In this document: piece by piece, positions 8,114-17,471 of the stretch
Layout: each line of letters opens with the position of its first letter
How positions within the stretch are numbered: the first letter of the stretch is position 1
NCBI RefSeq assembly: GCF_009765355.1
Contig: NZ_VTHK01000045.1
Coordinates: 1 to 64,000, forward strand
Direction of reading: 5' to 3'
DNA length: 64,000 nt
From: Amycolatopsis anabasis
GTDB taxonomy: Bacteria > Actinomycetota > Actinomycetes > Mycobacteriales > Pseudonocardiaceae
The notes under the pieces: model-generated
Seen by the model: only the letters and a program-made list of their open reading frames with translations
What the model was told of the DNA's origin: nothing
Databases searched by the model: none
Made by a program: the position numbers and the translations under genes

Positions 8114-11100
8114 GCCTTGACCTCCTCGAGGATCAGCGTGTCCGGCACCGCCGGGGACAGCACCGCCAGTTGCGCGGGACGGATACCGCGGAACACCAGC
8201 ACCGAGGTCCCCCCGGGCACCGGGCCCGCGTCGGTGATGTCCGGGTTGAGCCGCAGCAGTTCGGTGACCGTGATGCCGTTCCGCGCCGCGATCGCCCGCA
8301 GCGTCTCGTCCGGCGGCGCGACGACGTACCGGGTTTCGTCGAAGGTGGCCAGCCGGGCGGGGACGACCGGGCGCGGTTCGGTGAGCGTCTCGGCCAGCTC
8401 GGCCAGCCGCGCCGGGGTGATGTCGCCCGGGACCCCGGCGAACACGTCCACGTCGACGTGGTCCACCCCCGGCACCGACTGCGCGGCGACCACGACCTCG
8501 GACAGGTGGGCGGGCTGCCCGAGTTCCCGCCGGGCGAACCCGAGGCGGTCCAGGAGTGCGGCCCGGACGGCCGGTTCGACGGCGCGGAATTCGTGTCCGG
8601 TGGTTACCTTGATCCGGGCGGACACGACCAGCAGGACCAGTTCCCGCACCGCCACCGCGACCGGCAGCTGCGGCGAGCCGAGTTCGCTCAGCGCACCGTG
8701 CAGCGAGCGCACGATTCCCGAGGTCGCCTCGAGCGGAACGTCGTCCACCCCGGCCACGGTCACGTGCACGATCTCCCGGCCGCCGTCGGAGAGGCGCCGT
8801 GCGCTCGCCCGCCCGATCCCGGCCCGGGCCCGGGCGAAGTCCTGGTAGTCCGGCACCGACACGAGCCGGTCCAGCGCGGTGACCGCGAGCGGGATGCCGC
8901 GCCGGATCTGCCCGGTGTCGTCCGGATCGGCGCCGCCGGTCGCCGGGAGCGGATTGGTCACCCCGGACACCCACAGCGGCCGGGTGAGCAGCTGGATCAC
9001 CTTGCCCGCGGCGACGTTCCCGGCCCGGCCGATGCCGATCCGGTAGCTCGCCACGACGTTCTCGTGACCGGTCGGCAGCCGCGCGCCGTGCACCCCGTCG
9101 CCGAAGGTCACCGTGGTCCGCCCGGTCCGGTCGGCGCCGGTGACGTAGACCTTCTCCGCGGGACCGCGCCCGGCGAGACTGTCCACTTCGGACCACAGCA
9201 CGCCGTCCACCCGGATCTCCAGAGTGCTCCGGGCACCGCGTGGGTTGTCCGCGGGCAGCCAGGTGAGCGGGCCGGAGAACAGGGTGAAGCTCTGGTTGGT
9301 CTTGCTCGCGTCCCCGCTGCCGATGGGTTCGTTCTTCGACGCCCCGTGGGTGGCGGCGGTGACGTTCGCGTGCAGGTGCACGCTGTCCCGGCGGTAGGTG
9401 TAGGCCAGCGGCGCGGCCAGGGTGAGCACGGTGTGCACCGGATCGCCGGGGCGGTCGGGGTCCACCGTCTGCCGGACCGCGCCGATCATGGCGAGTTCGG
9501 TGCCGCGCACCCCGCGGGTGTCCGGGATGTCGGTGCGCTCGCCGGTCACCACGATCCACCGGCCGGGTTCCAGCGCCTGGTACAGCGCGGCCAGTTCGAT
9601 CTCGCGGCCGCCGACGTCCGCGGTGATGGGCTCGGTGGCCAGGTGCAGCGATTCGCCGCGCACGTACACCGTGGTGTCGCGGATGTGCGAGAGCAGCGTG
9701 TCCTGCGCGTCCAGCCAGTCGGCGTCCAGCGTCAGCTCGGTGACCTTGCCGGTGATCCCGAAATCCGCCCGGGACACCACGCGGACGCCGCGCACGCGGG
9801 TGATCACCTCGCTCAGCGCGCGGTCGCCGGGCACGCCGCCGTCCTGCCCCTTGCGCGGCCGCTGCACGACCACCCAGGTGTCCGGTGCGATGCCTTCGTA
9901 CTGCGCGTCGAGCGCGAGCACGTTGCGGGCGGTCAGCGCGAGCGACGCCTCGAACGAGACCTGCACGGTGGACGGGGCTCCCTCGCCCGCGGCCGTCCGG
10001 CGCACGGTCACCTGCAGTTCGCCGTGGGCCGCGCGCCGCAGCTCGCCTTCGGCCAGCCGGAAGTCCAGGGTCGTGCCGTTGCCGATGGTCACGTGCACCA
10101 GCCCGTCGGCCACCCGGGAGACGAACACCGTGCGCTGCGGCAGGTTCGGCCGGAAACCGAGGACGACGCCCTGTTCGTCCGAAGTGGACTCCCGCACGGT
10201 GATCGCGACCCGGCCTGGGCCGAAGTCGAACTCGGTGTCCGCGGTCAGCCGCTGCTCGGACCGGGAGGTCTGCCCGGCGTCGGCCCAGGTGAACACGCCG
10301 CGTTCGGGCACGGTCCCGGCGTCATCGTAGAGCACGGTGACGCCGAGGACCTGGTTGCCGAGCAGCGGCCATTCGACGTGCCCAATGAGCCGGCCCGCGT
10401 CGTCGTAGTCCGGTTTCAGCGGGGCGGTCGCGCCGAACGGGGTCGCCGTCACGCGCATCGCCTGCAGGTCCTGCAACCGTTGCGGTGCGGTGAGATCGAC
10501 CCGTTGCCACGCCGGGTAGAGCGTTTCGCGCAGCCGCGCGTCGAGCAGCGCGAGCAGCCGCGCGCCCAGGTCCGAACCGGGGGCGAACAGCTCGCCGGGA
10601 TCCCGGGGCAGCTCCCGGGGATCGGCCGGGGGCCGCGAAGGCGGCGTGCGCAGCGCGCCGAGCAGCGCCCCGAGCCCGGCGACCGCGGGCGAGTCCGGCG
10701 GCCCGGCGTCGGCGCCCAGGCGCAGCGCGTCGTACAGCGACTCGGGTTCCGGCCGGGGCTGGGCCGGTTCCAGCCGCGCCACCGCGGCCCGCAGCGCCAC
10801 CAGTTCGGCCTGCCGTCCGGTGAGCCACTGGTGCACGTTCTCGTACTGTCGGGCCAGCGCGAGGGTCTCGTCGAGCCGGGCCAGCACGTCGTCGAGGCGT
10901 TCGCCGTATTCGGTGGGCGTGGTGATCTTCCTCGGCAGGTCCGCGTCGACGGGGGCGAGCACGTCTTCGGTGAACCGGCGCACGATCCGGCTGCGGTCGT
11001 ACATCTGGTCGGCTCGCGCGGCCGCCACGAACGCGTGGAACCGCGCGGTGAGCCCGGCGAAATCCGGCAGCGCGGGTTCGGGCAGCCCGACCACGGTGAT

Positions 11101-11808
11101 GCCCGCCTTCGCGTCGGTCTCCACGCGGGGCACCACGAGCAGCGACTGCCGTTCGCGTTCGGTGCCGAAGACGAACAGCAGCCGGTCGCCGGGTTTGACG
11201 TTCGTCGCGGTCCCGGCGAGGTGCACCTGCCCGCGTTTGCCCAGCCCCTCCAGGGAAAGCTGGTACGGACGCCGCGACCGCACCGCGAGGTCGTTCCACG
11301 CCCAGCGGGCGGGCAGGTCCGCGCCGGTCTCGAACGGCACCGCCTCCTCGCCCGGACCGGGCACGCTCTGGCTGCGCGCGCCGCGCGGGATCGTGACCTC
11401 GGTGTCCTCGCCGAGGCGGGGATCCTGGTCGAGCGTGTACGCGAGGTACGTCCCGGCCGAGACGCCCGGCCGCGGCAGGTGGCCGACGAGCCTGCCGAGC
11501 AGCCGCAGCGAGCGTTCGTCGGTCGCGGTGCGGAGGTAGCCCTCGTTCGCGATCCGTTCGGTGTAGAAGGTGAGCAGATCGGCCAGCATCGCCCAGCCGT
11601 CCAGCAGCGCGATCGAATAGTCCGATGTGGACCGTACGGTGAGCCCGGCCAGCGCCGGGTAGGCCGGGCTGGACAACCGCGCGAGCATGCTGGCGAGGAA
11701 CTCGCCGTGGGTGCCCGCGCGGAACGCGATTTCGCTGAGCCCCGGCGGATTGGCCACCGCGACCGGCGTGGCGACCTGGGTTCCTTCGCAACAACCGCAG
11801 CCACTCAT
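8110..11808 (-). CDS. putative baseplate assembly protein, baseplate J-like (Afp11-like), with C-terminal LysM-like tail
   Basis: The 1232-aa product starts with a Cys-rich MSGCGCCEG and then the family block FLASMLARLSSPAYPAL...DYSIALLDGWAMLADLLTFYTERIANEGYLRTA (about residues 40-105) of large baseplate assembly proteins. The second half has VTNPLPATGG followed by a gpJ-like barrel (VSVPDYQDFARARAGIGRA ... VPGVDHVDVDVFAG). The last ~70 residues, DETLRAIAARNGITVTELLRLNPDI, read as a LysM-like motif. In contractile particles two such proteins form the baseplate wedges. The paralogue upstream (11980-15099) shares the NPLPATGG motif and overall plan. ATG 11808 has CGGAGG eight bases upstream. 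The stop overlaps the next small ORF (ATGA). Confidence 0.85.
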   Translation of the reverse strand: MSGCGCCEGTQVATPVAVANPPGLSEIAFRAGTHGEFLASMLARLSSPAYPALAGLTVRSTSDYSIALLDGWAMLADLLTFYTERIANEGYLRTATDERSLRLLGRLVGHLPRPGVSAGTYLAYTLDQDPRLGEDTEVTIPRGARSQSVPGPGEEAVPFETGADLPARWAWNDLAVRSRRPYQLSLEGLGKRGQVHLAGTATNVKPGDRLLFVFGTERERQSLLVVPRVETDAKAGITVVGLPEPALPDFAGLTARFHAFVAAARADQMYDRSRIVRRFTEDVLAPVDADLPRKITTPTEYGERLDDVLARLDETLALARQYENVHQWLTGRQAELVALRAAVARLEPAQPRPEPESLYDALRLGADAGPPDSPAVAGLGALLGALRTPPSRPPADPRELPRDPGELFAPGSDLGARLLALLDARLRETLYPAWQRVDLTAPQRLQDLQAMRVTATPFGATAPLKPDYDDAGRLIGHVEWPLLGNQVLGVTVLYDDAGTVPERGVFTWADAGQTSRSEQRLTADTEFDFGPGRVAITVRESTSDEQGVVLGFRPNLPQRTVFVSRVADGLVHVTIGNGTTLDFRLAEGELRRAAHGELQVTVRRTAAGEGAPSTVQVSFEASLALTARNVLALDAQYEGIAPDTWVVVQRPRKGQDGGVPGDRALSEVITRVRGVRVVSRADFGITGKVTELTLDADWLDAQDTLLSHIRDTTVYVRGESLHLATEPITADVGGREIELAALYQALEPGRWIVVTGERTDIPDTRGVRGTELAMIGAVRQTVDPDRPGDPVHTVLTLAAPLAYTYRRDSVHLHANVTAATHGASKNEPIGSGDASKTNQSFTLFSGPLTWLPADNPRGARSTLEIRVDGVLWSEVDSLAGRGPAEKVYVTGADRTGRTTVTFGDGVHGARLPTGHENVVASYRIGIGRAGNVAAGKVIQLLTRPLWVSGVTNPLPATGGADPDDTGQIRRGIPLAVTALDRLVSVPDYQDFARARAGIGRASARRLSDGGREIVHVTVAGVDDVPLEATSGIVRSLHGALSELGSPQLPVAVAVRELVLLVVSARIKVTTGHEFRAVEPAVRAALLDRLGFARRELGQPAHLSEVVVAAQSVPGVDHVDVDVFAGVPGDITPARLAELAETLTEPRPVVPARLATFDETRYVVAPPDETLRAIAARNGITVTELLRLNPDITDAGPVPGGTSVLVFRGIRPAQLAVLSPAVPDTLILEEVKA

Positions 11809-11954
11809 CGCGCGCCTCCGTGTTTGTTCGAAACGCGCGACCGCGATCGCGTTGACAGGGCGCGACCTGCGTACTTCGGCTTGCGGTCAGCGTCGACGGG
11901 CGCCCTGCCCCCGCGATAGCGGGGCCTTCGGCCGGGGCGCGTTCGGCTGTTCAC
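11805..11954 (-). CDS. 49-aa basic small ORF in repeat copy B, questionable
   Basis: A GTG at 11954 opens a 49-codon frame whose TGA (11805-11807) overlaps the ATG of the baseplate-J gene in the ATGA manner, exactly as the 58-aa ORF does with its downstream gene. The product is Arg-rich and has no recognisable domain. There is no convincing ribosome-binding site. The upstream gp6-like gene ends 26 bases earlier, and an ATG overlapping that stop gives only a 10-codon frame. The ORF is nearly coextensive with repeat copy B, so it may be a by-product of the repeat. Confidence 0.25.
   Translation of the reverse strand: MNSRTRPGRRPRYRGGRAPVDADRKPKYAGRALSTRSRSRVSNKHGGAR
11833..11942. repeat. 110-bp structured intergenic repeat, copy B
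   Basis: Second copy of the element at 7961-8070, in the same orientation and again directly upstream of an eCIS structural gene. On the transcribed strand it forms CCCCGC-TATC-GCGGGG, a 6-bp stem where copy A has 5 bp. It also has a GGCC-GAA-GGCC hairpin. Differences between copies are scattered substitutions and one- or two-base indels, so these are diverged copies and not a recent duplication. Confidence 0.75.
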
Positions 11955-11979
11955 CTCATGCAGGCATCGCATGTTTTCG

Positions 11980-14900
11980 TCATCTCCGTCCGAACACGAT
12001 CGTCAGCTTTCCGTTCTCCGGCCGGGCGGAATCGTTGTCCAGTTGCGCGATCTCCAGCGGCCCCAAGGGAAGCAACCCGTCCTCGAGTTCACCGCCCGCC
12101 GGGCGGAACTGCCGTTTGAGCTTGGTGACCAGGACACTCGCCACCCCCGGCACGGCGCTCACGGCCGCGACGATCCGGCTCGCGCGCACCGGTTCGCCGA
12201 AGGTCAGCGCGTCGGGGTGGAAGAACCCGAGCCGCCCCCCGTCGAGCACCCCGGTGCCGAGGACGCGGCGCACGGCGGCGCCCACGGTGCCCCGGTGGTG
12301 CCCGGGCTCGGCGCAGACGGTCAGCTCCAGTTCCACCGGCACCAGCTGGGCCGGGACGACGGCGAGCTGGTGCCCGATCCGCCGGTAGGACTCCAGCGCG
12401 GCGGTGGCCGCGTCGATCAGGCCGGGATCGGCGGTTCCCGCGCCGACCGGGTCGAGCGCGACCCGGATCTCCTCACCGGTGCCGGTCCACCGCAGCTGCG
12501 CGGCGGCCCGTCGCACGCCGAAGACCGCGCTTGCGAGTTCGGCGTAGTCGGCGGCGGTGACCGCGCGGAGTTTGGTGCGGCGCAAGGCGAGCGGGGCGAG
12601 TTGGCGCACCTGGTCCAGGGGTTCCGGTTCGGTCCCGCCGGTCGCGGGCAGCGGATTGCGGACCCCGGTGATCCCTTCCCCGTCGCCGGCCCCGCAGCAC
12701 AGCACGAGGTGGTTGACCGCCTCGGCGCCGACGTTCCCGGCGATCCCGTTGCCGACGCGGTACCGGACCTTCAGCAGTCCGCCCGGCGGCGGTGGGCTGC
12801 CGTGGCCGTGTTCCCCGAACCGCAGCGCGAGCCTGCCGTCGTCCTCGAGTTCACCGACGAAATGGCGATCGCGGGGACCGCTGGCGAGCAGATCGCGGCG
12901 CGGCAGCCAGGGTCCGGACTCGTCCGCCCGCACCTCGACCGCGGGCAGCGCCGCGCGCGGATCCTGGGCGACGGCGGCAGAGGCAGGTCCGGACAACAAG
13001 GGGTCGGCGGAATCGAGCCCGTCGGCGTGGTCGGCTCCCCAGCTCTCGCCGATCTCCCAGACGGCGTCCGCGCCGAGCACTTCCCCGGCCCGCGCCCGGC
13101 GGGTCAGCGCGGCCAGCCGCCGGAGCTTTCCCGCCAGCAGCCGGTCGAACCGGGCGATCAGCTCCGCGAGCGCGCGCTCCGGGTGCTCTTCGAGGTCCAC
13201 CTCGTCCAGGACCTCGGCGGTGAACAGCGCGGTCAGCGCGGCGAGCTGCGCGTCGGTCGGCCGCTCGCCGCCGCGCACCTGGCGCCACACCCGATCGAGC
13301 CAGGACCGCACCCGGCCCGGAATCGCTTCGAGCGACCGCGCCTGCGCCCGGGCGATCCGCGCGGGATCGGGGAACGCGGTCCGCTGGGTGACCGGCGCCT
13401 CGCGCAGCCGGGGCCGGAACCGCGGTCGCAGCGCGGGATAGGTGACCTGGGCGAGCAGCGTTTCCAGCATCGCGGCCTGATCCGGCGCGGGCGCGTCGGC
13501 CACGAGCCCGGACCGGTCCACGGCGGCCTGGCCGAGCAGCGGAACGAGTCCGGACAGTTCGTCGGCGTCCAGTGGCGTTCCCGCGCGGGCCTTCGCCAGC
13601 AGCGCGTGGATCAGCTCGGCGGCCGGAGCGGTCTCGCCCCGATCCGGGCAGCCGAACGCGGGCGGCGCGCAGGAAGGCGCGGGGACCGCCGCGGGCGGCA
13701 CCGGGATCTCCTCCGGTTCGCCGACGCAGTAGGTGAGGTCCCGGCCGTGATCGACGAGCACCACGTTCCCGGTCGCCACGCTCACGTCGGTGAGCAACGC
13801 GCAGTCCGGGCCGCCGCGTGCGGACAGGCACAGGGCGAACCCGAGCGCGTCCTCGGGATCCCAGGTGACCTCCAGCACCGGCTGGTCGTACAACTCGTCG
13901 ACGGCGGGCGTGACCGAGGTGAGGCGCACGGCCTGGCGGTGCGCCGGATCCGCGTCGGCCGGGGCGCCGGTGCGCGGGCCGAGCACCTCCTCGAGGACGA
14001 GCACGTCCCCGGGCCGCAGTCGCAGCGCACGCCGCCGGTGCGCGGATTCTTCCCGGATTTCCTCTTCGGTGTGCCGCAGCCACGCGTCGGCGAGCGTCGC
14101 CGAGGTGGCGCCCGCGGGCAGGCAGCACTCCGCCTCGCCCCAGGTGTAGAACGGGATCCGGTTGTGCGTCGGCCGCACGGTCACCGCGCCGGGGCGCAGC
14201 GGTTCGAACACCTCCACCGCGGCCGCGGGCGGCAGGGCCGCCAGGTCCTCGTCGGAGATCACCGTGCCGAGGTCCGGCCGGTCGCGCGGATCGAGCGAGC
14301 CGAGGTCGACCGCGACGAACCGGTAGTCGCCGGGGTTCAGCGTGACCTTCCGGTCCGCGCGCAGGGCCACCCAGGCGCGGGCGTTGCAGCCGTCGTGCAT
14401 CGCGTAGTCCACCAGCCGGACGTGCCGCCGCACCGAGACCCGGCGGCGGGCGGTGTCCAGGTACGCCTCGGCGGCCACCGCGTCCTGCTGGTAGGAGATC
14501 TGGTCGCCGACGTAGGCCAGGACCTCGGCGAGGGTGACGCCGAGGTCGGGCGCGTGCCGTTCGACCCAGTTCCCCGCGGTGAGCGTCATCCGGTCCAGCA
14601 GCGACCGCCGCAGGCTCGCGTAGTCCCGCGCGGTGTAGTCGATGACGGGCTCGTTCTTGTCCGGTGGTGGGCAAGGTTCCGCTTCCGCGCAGTCGAAATC
14701 GGTCGGGCAGGCGGGGCGGAAGGTGAACTCCGCCGAGGCGTAACGCGGATCGAAACCGCGGTACGGCGTGGTTCCCGGCCGCCCGTGCGGGCCCGCCTCG
14801 ACAATGCTCAGAATGTAGGTCGAGGTGTCCCCGGCGGTGTTCACGGTGATGTGCACGAGATCGTCGAGGTCGGGATCGTCGGCGAGTTCGACCCGCACGT

Positions 14901-15099
14901 CCACCGCGTGGATGCCGGTGATCCGGCGGCCGCCGTCGATGCGGACGTTCGCCGGGCCGAGCCGTCGCGGCGCCCGGCCGAGGAAGGCCGCGGTGAGGAC
15001 CGTGCCGTCGTCGTTCGCCTCGACCCAGTCCAGGCCGTTGTAGCGGGCCGCGCGCACGTCGCTCCGGCGCTGATCGGTCCGGCAGTCCACTGTGGTCAC
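11980..15099 (-). CDS. putative baseplate assembly protein (gp6/Afp11-like wedge component)
   Basis: The product is 1039 aa. After an N-terminal beta-rich part it has the family block IDYTARDYASLRRSLLDRM ... HAPDLGVTLAEVLAYVGDQISYQQDAVAAEAYL ... RLVDYAMHDGCNARAWVAL (about residues 150-255), typical of the large putative baseplate assembly proteins of eCIS clusters. The C-terminal third repeats the gpJ-like plan of its paralogue, with VRNPLPATGG and VTAADYAELASAVFGVRRA. The start is GTG 15099, giving MTTVDCR. That codon overlaps the TGA of the gp25 gene (GTGA). The longer open frame upstream of the GTG is the gp25 gene read in another frame. It would form a wedge with the 1232-aa protein around the spike. 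Confidence 0.85.
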   Translation of the reverse strand: MTTVDCRTDQRRSDVRAARYNGLDWVEANDDGTVLTAAFLGRAPRRLGPANVRIDGGRRITGIHAVDVRVELADDPDLDDLVHITVNTAGDTSTYILSIVEAGPHGRPGTTPYRGFDPRYASAEFTFRPACPTDFDCAEAEPCPPPDKNEPVIDYTARDYASLRRSLLDRMTLTAGNWVERHAPDLGVTLAEVLAYVGDQISYQQDAVAAEAYLDTARRRVSVRRHVRLVDYAMHDGCNARAWVALRADRKVTLNPGDYRFVAVDLGSLDPRDRPDLGTVISDEDLAALPPAAAVEVFEPLRPGAVTVRPTHNRIPFYTWGEAECCLPAGATSATLADAWLRHTEEEIREESAHRRRALRLRPGDVLVLEEVLGPRTGAPADADPAHRQAVRLTSVTPAVDELYDQPVLEVTWDPEDALGFALCLSARGGPDCALLTDVSVATGNVVLVDHGRDLTYCVGEPEEIPVPPAAVPAPSCAPPAFGCPDRGETAPAAELIHALLAKARAGTPLDADELSGLVPLLGQAAVDRSGLVADAPAPDQAAMLETLLAQVTYPALRPRFRPRLREAPVTQRTAFPDPARIARAQARSLEAIPGRVRSWLDRVWRQVRGGERPTDAQLAALTALFTAEVLDEVDLEEHPERALAELIARFDRLLAGKLRRLAALTRRARAGEVLGADAVWEIGESWGADHADGLDSADPLLSGPASAAVAQDPRAALPAVEVRADESGPWLPRRDLLASGPRDRHFVGELEDDGRLALRFGEHGHGSPPPPGGLLKVRYRVGNGIAGNVGAEAVNHLVLCCGAGDGEGITGVRNPLPATGGTEPEPLDQVRQLAPLALRRTKLRAVTAADYAELASAVFGVRRAAAQLRWTGTGEEIRVALDPVGAGTADPGLIDAATAALESYRRIGHQLAVVPAQLVPVELELTVCAEPGHHRGTVGAAVRRVLGTGVLDGGRLGFFHPDALTFGEPVRASRIVAAVSAVPGVASVLVTKLKRQFRPAGGELEDGLLPLGPLEIAQLDNDSARPENGKLTIVFGRR

Positions 15100-15464
15100 G
15101 ACGGGCCCCCGTTCCCGAAGACGTCGGTGCGCCGGGTGCCGGTCGCGAGCACCACGTAGTCGAGCCGGATCCGCACCACGTTGTCCTCGCTGACGATCTC
15201 CAGCGTCTCGATCTCGATCACGTCGCCGAGCCAGCGCTGCAGCGCGGCCTGCACCGACAGCTGCAGGGTCGACGCGAGTTCCGGGCTGTTCGGTTCGAAG
15301 ACCAGATCGAGCAGGCCGCACCCGAAGTCGGGCCGCATGACCCGTTCGCCGGGGCTGGTGAACAGCAGTTGCCGGATCATCTGCCGGACGTGGTCGTCGT
15401 AGGACGCGGTCGCGGTGCGGCCCTGGCTGTCCACCCGGTACGGGAACGCGAGGTCCGTCCTCAT
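15096..15464 (-). CDS. gp25-like baseplate protein (Afp9-like)
   Basis: The 122-aa product has the gp25 fold signature: FPYRVDSQGRTATASYDDHVRQMIRQLLFTSPGERVMRPDFGCGLLDLVFEP. The PGERVMRP-F segment is the conserved loop of gp25/TssE proteins, and the rest matches in length. In contractile tails gp25 ties the first sheath ring to the baseplate wedge and starts sheath polymerisation. ATG 15464 overlaps the stop of the PAAR-like gene (ATGA) and its own stop overlaps the next start (GTGA), so stoichiometry is probably set by translational coupling. Confidence 0.9.
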   Translation of the reverse strand: MRTDLAFPYRVDSQGRTATASYDDHVRQMIRQLLFTSPGERVMRPDFGCGLLDLVFEPNSPELASTLQLSVQAALQRWLGDVIEIETLEIVSEDNVVRIRLDYVVLATGTRRTDVFGNGGPS

Positions 15465-15793
15465 CGGCCTGCTCCCCGTTCCTGGACGACCGAGATCAGC
15501 GGCGGCCCCTGCGGGATCCGGTCCGCGGTCTGGCAGACGCCCGTCGATCCGCGCAGCAGCACCGGCGAACCGCCGACCGTGAGCCGTTCGCTCGGCTGCG
15601 TCCACTGGATGGTCACGCAGGGCTGCGGTTTCCCGGCGACGGTGAACGGGCAGCCGGTGACCGTGTAGAAGTGCGCGATCGTGGCGACGGCGTGCCCGTC
15701 GACGAGCGTCCGCGTCTGCCCGGGCCGCGGGGTGGCGTGCCCACCGTGCGGGCAGGTGATGGTCGCGTTGACGGACAACAGGTTTCCCGGCAT
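15461..15793 (-). CDS. PAAR-like spike-tip protein
   Basis: The 110-aa product resembles PAAR/DUF4280-type tips: short Gly-turn strands with metal-ligand candidates Cys14, His16, His19, Cys48, Cys59 and Cys87 (TCPHGGH near the N-terminus, GCPF and QPC in the middle). Such proteins cap the spike trimer with a pointed, often zinc-binding cone and can carry effectors. AAGGAGG lies just upstream of the ATG. It sits directly after the spike gene and before gp25, the usual place for Afp10/PAAR. The canonical Pro-Ala-Ala-Arg motifs are not obvious, so the assignment rests on size, Cys/His pattern and position. Confidence 0.7.
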   Translation of the reverse strand: MPGNLLSVNATITCPHGGHATPRPGQTRTLVDGHAVATIAHFYTVTGCPFTVAGKPQPCVTIQWTQPSERLTVGGSPVLLRGSTGVCQTADRIPQGPPLISVVQERGAGR

Positions 15794-15812
15794 CTTCTGC
15801 CTCCTTCAGGTC

Positions 15813-16325
15813 TCAGGTGATGGCGAAGGCGCCCTCGTTGATGGTCACGGTGGAACCGGCGAGGGCGATCGACGCGCCTTTGCCGTTGGAGATCGTGATG
15901 CCCGAGTCGTTGACCACGATCGACGCGCCCGCGGCGGTGCGCAGCGTGATCCCCGGCCCTCCGGGGAGATCGGACATCAGCAGCAGGTTGCCGCGCGGGG
16001 TGCGCACCACGAGGTTCGGCTGGTTCGGATCGCCTTCGAGCGCCGGTTCCGGCACCTCCTCGCCCGCGCCGTACCAGCAGCCGACCCAGATCGGGTAGCT
16101 CACGTCGCCCTGTTCGAACTCGACCCAGACCCCGGCGCCGACCGTGGGCACGGTGTAGACGCCGGTTTGCCGCCCGGCCACCGGGAAGCACGGCATCGCC
16201 CAGGAGGAGGTGGCGTCGCCGAGGACGTCCGGCACCCGGACCTGGATGCGGCCCTGGCGCATCGGGTCCACGTTGTTGACGACGGTTCCTCGGTACTTGC
16301 CGAGATACCGGGTGTCTTCGGGCAT
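15813..16325 (-). CDS. gpV/VgrG-type spike protein (OB-fold plus short beta-helix)
   Basis: The 170-aa product begins with YLGKYRGTVVNNVDPMRQGRIQVRVPDVLGD and continues PVAGRQTGVYTVPTVGAGVWVEFEQGDVSYPIWVGCWY. This is the OB-fold of phage baseplate assembly protein V and of the central VgrG domain. The remaining 60 residues (ITLRTAAGASIVVNDSGITISNGKGASIALAGSTVTI) form the repetitive strands of a beta-helix needle. Afp8/VgrG normally fuses the gpD and gpV parts. Here they are separate adjacent genes. The product should trimerise into the membrane-piercing spike. Confidence 0.9.
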   Translation of the reverse strand: MPEDTRYLGKYRGTVVNNVDPMRQGRIQVRVPDVLGDATSSWAMPCFPVAGRQTGVYTVPTVGAGVWVEFEQGDVSYPIWVGCWYGAGEEVPEPALEGDPNQPNLVVRTPRGNLLLMSDLPGGPGITLRTAAGASIVVNDSGITISNGKGASIALAGSTVTINEGAFAIT

Positions 16326-16337
16326 GTTTCCCTCCAG

Positions 16338-17468
16338 CTACGGGATGGCCGTGGAGTGCAAAGCGATCAGGCCCTCCCGGGCGAGCGTGAAGTTCTGCGT
16401 GTAGGAGCCGCGTTGCAGGTTGTGGGTGACGCTCTTGACGTAGTAGCGGCCGTCGTAGGTGATGCCCGCGCCGCGCACGCCGACCAGTTCGCGCGGGCGC
16501 AGCACGTACCCGTAGCGCACGACGTCGAGCTGCCCGGAACCGCTGACCGCGTCCGAGGATTCGATGACCTTCGCCAGCGTTTCGGCGAACGCCTGCGGGG
16601 CGTCCTTCTTCGCGGTGTCGTCGATGACCCGCTTCTTCAGCGCGGGCGCCGGGCGGCGGGCCAGCGGCGGGCGCAGCACGCTGACCTCGGGCACCGGGAG
16701 CACGGTGTCGGTCCGGGTCGCCGGGATCTGCACGCGCGCCACCGGTTCCTCCCGCGCCGCGCCGTCGAAACCGAACGTCAACTGATCCACTGTGGACAGA
16801 TGGTCCATGTTGACGTTGATCGCGTGCTGCGGGACGCCGAGGCGGACCTCCGGCCCCCAGTAGCCCCGGCTGACCCCGGGGACCGGCCCGGGGTCGAGGT
16901 AGAAGACGTACCCGTTGGCCTTGGCCAGTTCGTTGACGTACGCGAGGTCGGTGCCCTTCTGGAAGTCGATGCGCTGGGTCGGCATCGGGGCCTGCGGGAT
17001 GAGTTCGGGGATCACCTGCGGCGTGATGCCGTACTGCGCGTACCGGCCGATGATCGCGGAGACCCGGGCGGCCGGGCCCATCGCGGGGAACGGGACGCCC
17101 GCGCGTTCCTCGAGATCCATCAGCACGGTCAGGTCCTCGCCGGTGACGGTCAGCGTGGACTGGCCGGGGACGCCCGAGATCGCCACCTCCTGGCGGGTGA
17201 TCACGCCGTCCATGAGCACGGAGACCGTGCCGGACACGGTGACCGCGAGGACGACCCGGACCTGCGGGTCGAAGGCGCCGCCGGGCAGCAGTTCGCGGCT
17301 GATCACCCCGCGGTGGCTCAGGTCGAAGGAGAGCTGGAACCCGCTGCGCTGGCCGGCGGTGACGGTGACCTGCGCGGACAGCAGCGCGTCGGTGACCGGC
17401 TGCGGGACGGGTGCCACGATCCGCGGCCCCATCAGCAGGGTGAGGTGGATCGGCGCGATCTCGGGCAT
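16338..17468 (-). CDS. gpD-like baseplate hub protein (N-terminal half of a split VgrG/Afp8)
   Basis: The 376-aa product matches late-control-D/VgrG N-terminal hub domains: LLSAQVTVTAGQRSGFQLSFDLS, VLMDGVITRQEVAISG, LTVTGEDLTVLMDLEE, then FQKGTDLAYVNELAKANGYVFYLDPG (about residues 168-195), and a C-terminal GAGITYDGRYYVKSVTHNLQRGSYTQNFTLAREG. The gpD hub joins the tube to the spike. The gpV-like spike gene begins 12 bases after this stop, so the pair reconstitutes the fused hub-spike of Afp/PVC systems. Confidence 0.85.
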   Translation of the reverse strand: MPEIAPIHLTLLMGPRIVAPVPQPVTDALLSAQVTVTAGQRSGFQLSFDLSHRGVISRELLPGGAFDPQVRVVLAVTVSGTVSVLMDGVITRQEVAISGVPGQSTLTVTGEDLTVLMDLEERAGVPFPAMGPAARVSAIIGRYAQYGITPQVIPELIPQAPMPTQRIDFQKGTDLAYVNELAKANGYVFYLDPGPVPGVSRGYWGPEVRLGVPQHAINVNMDHLSTVDQLTFGFDGAAREEPVARVQIPATRTDTVLPVPEVSVLRPPLARRPAPALKKRVIDDTAKKDAPQAFAETLAKVIESSDAVSGSGQLDVVRYGYVLRPRELVGVRGAGITYDGRYYVKSVTHNLQRGSYTQNFTLAREGLIALHSTAIP

Positions 17469-17471
17469 CGG

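Noticed and set aside
8095..15159. Plus-strand ORFs of over 1000 codons opposite the two baseplate-J genes
   Set aside because: They mirror conserved minus-strand genes, have His/Arg/Gly-biased composition and no ribosome-binding sites.
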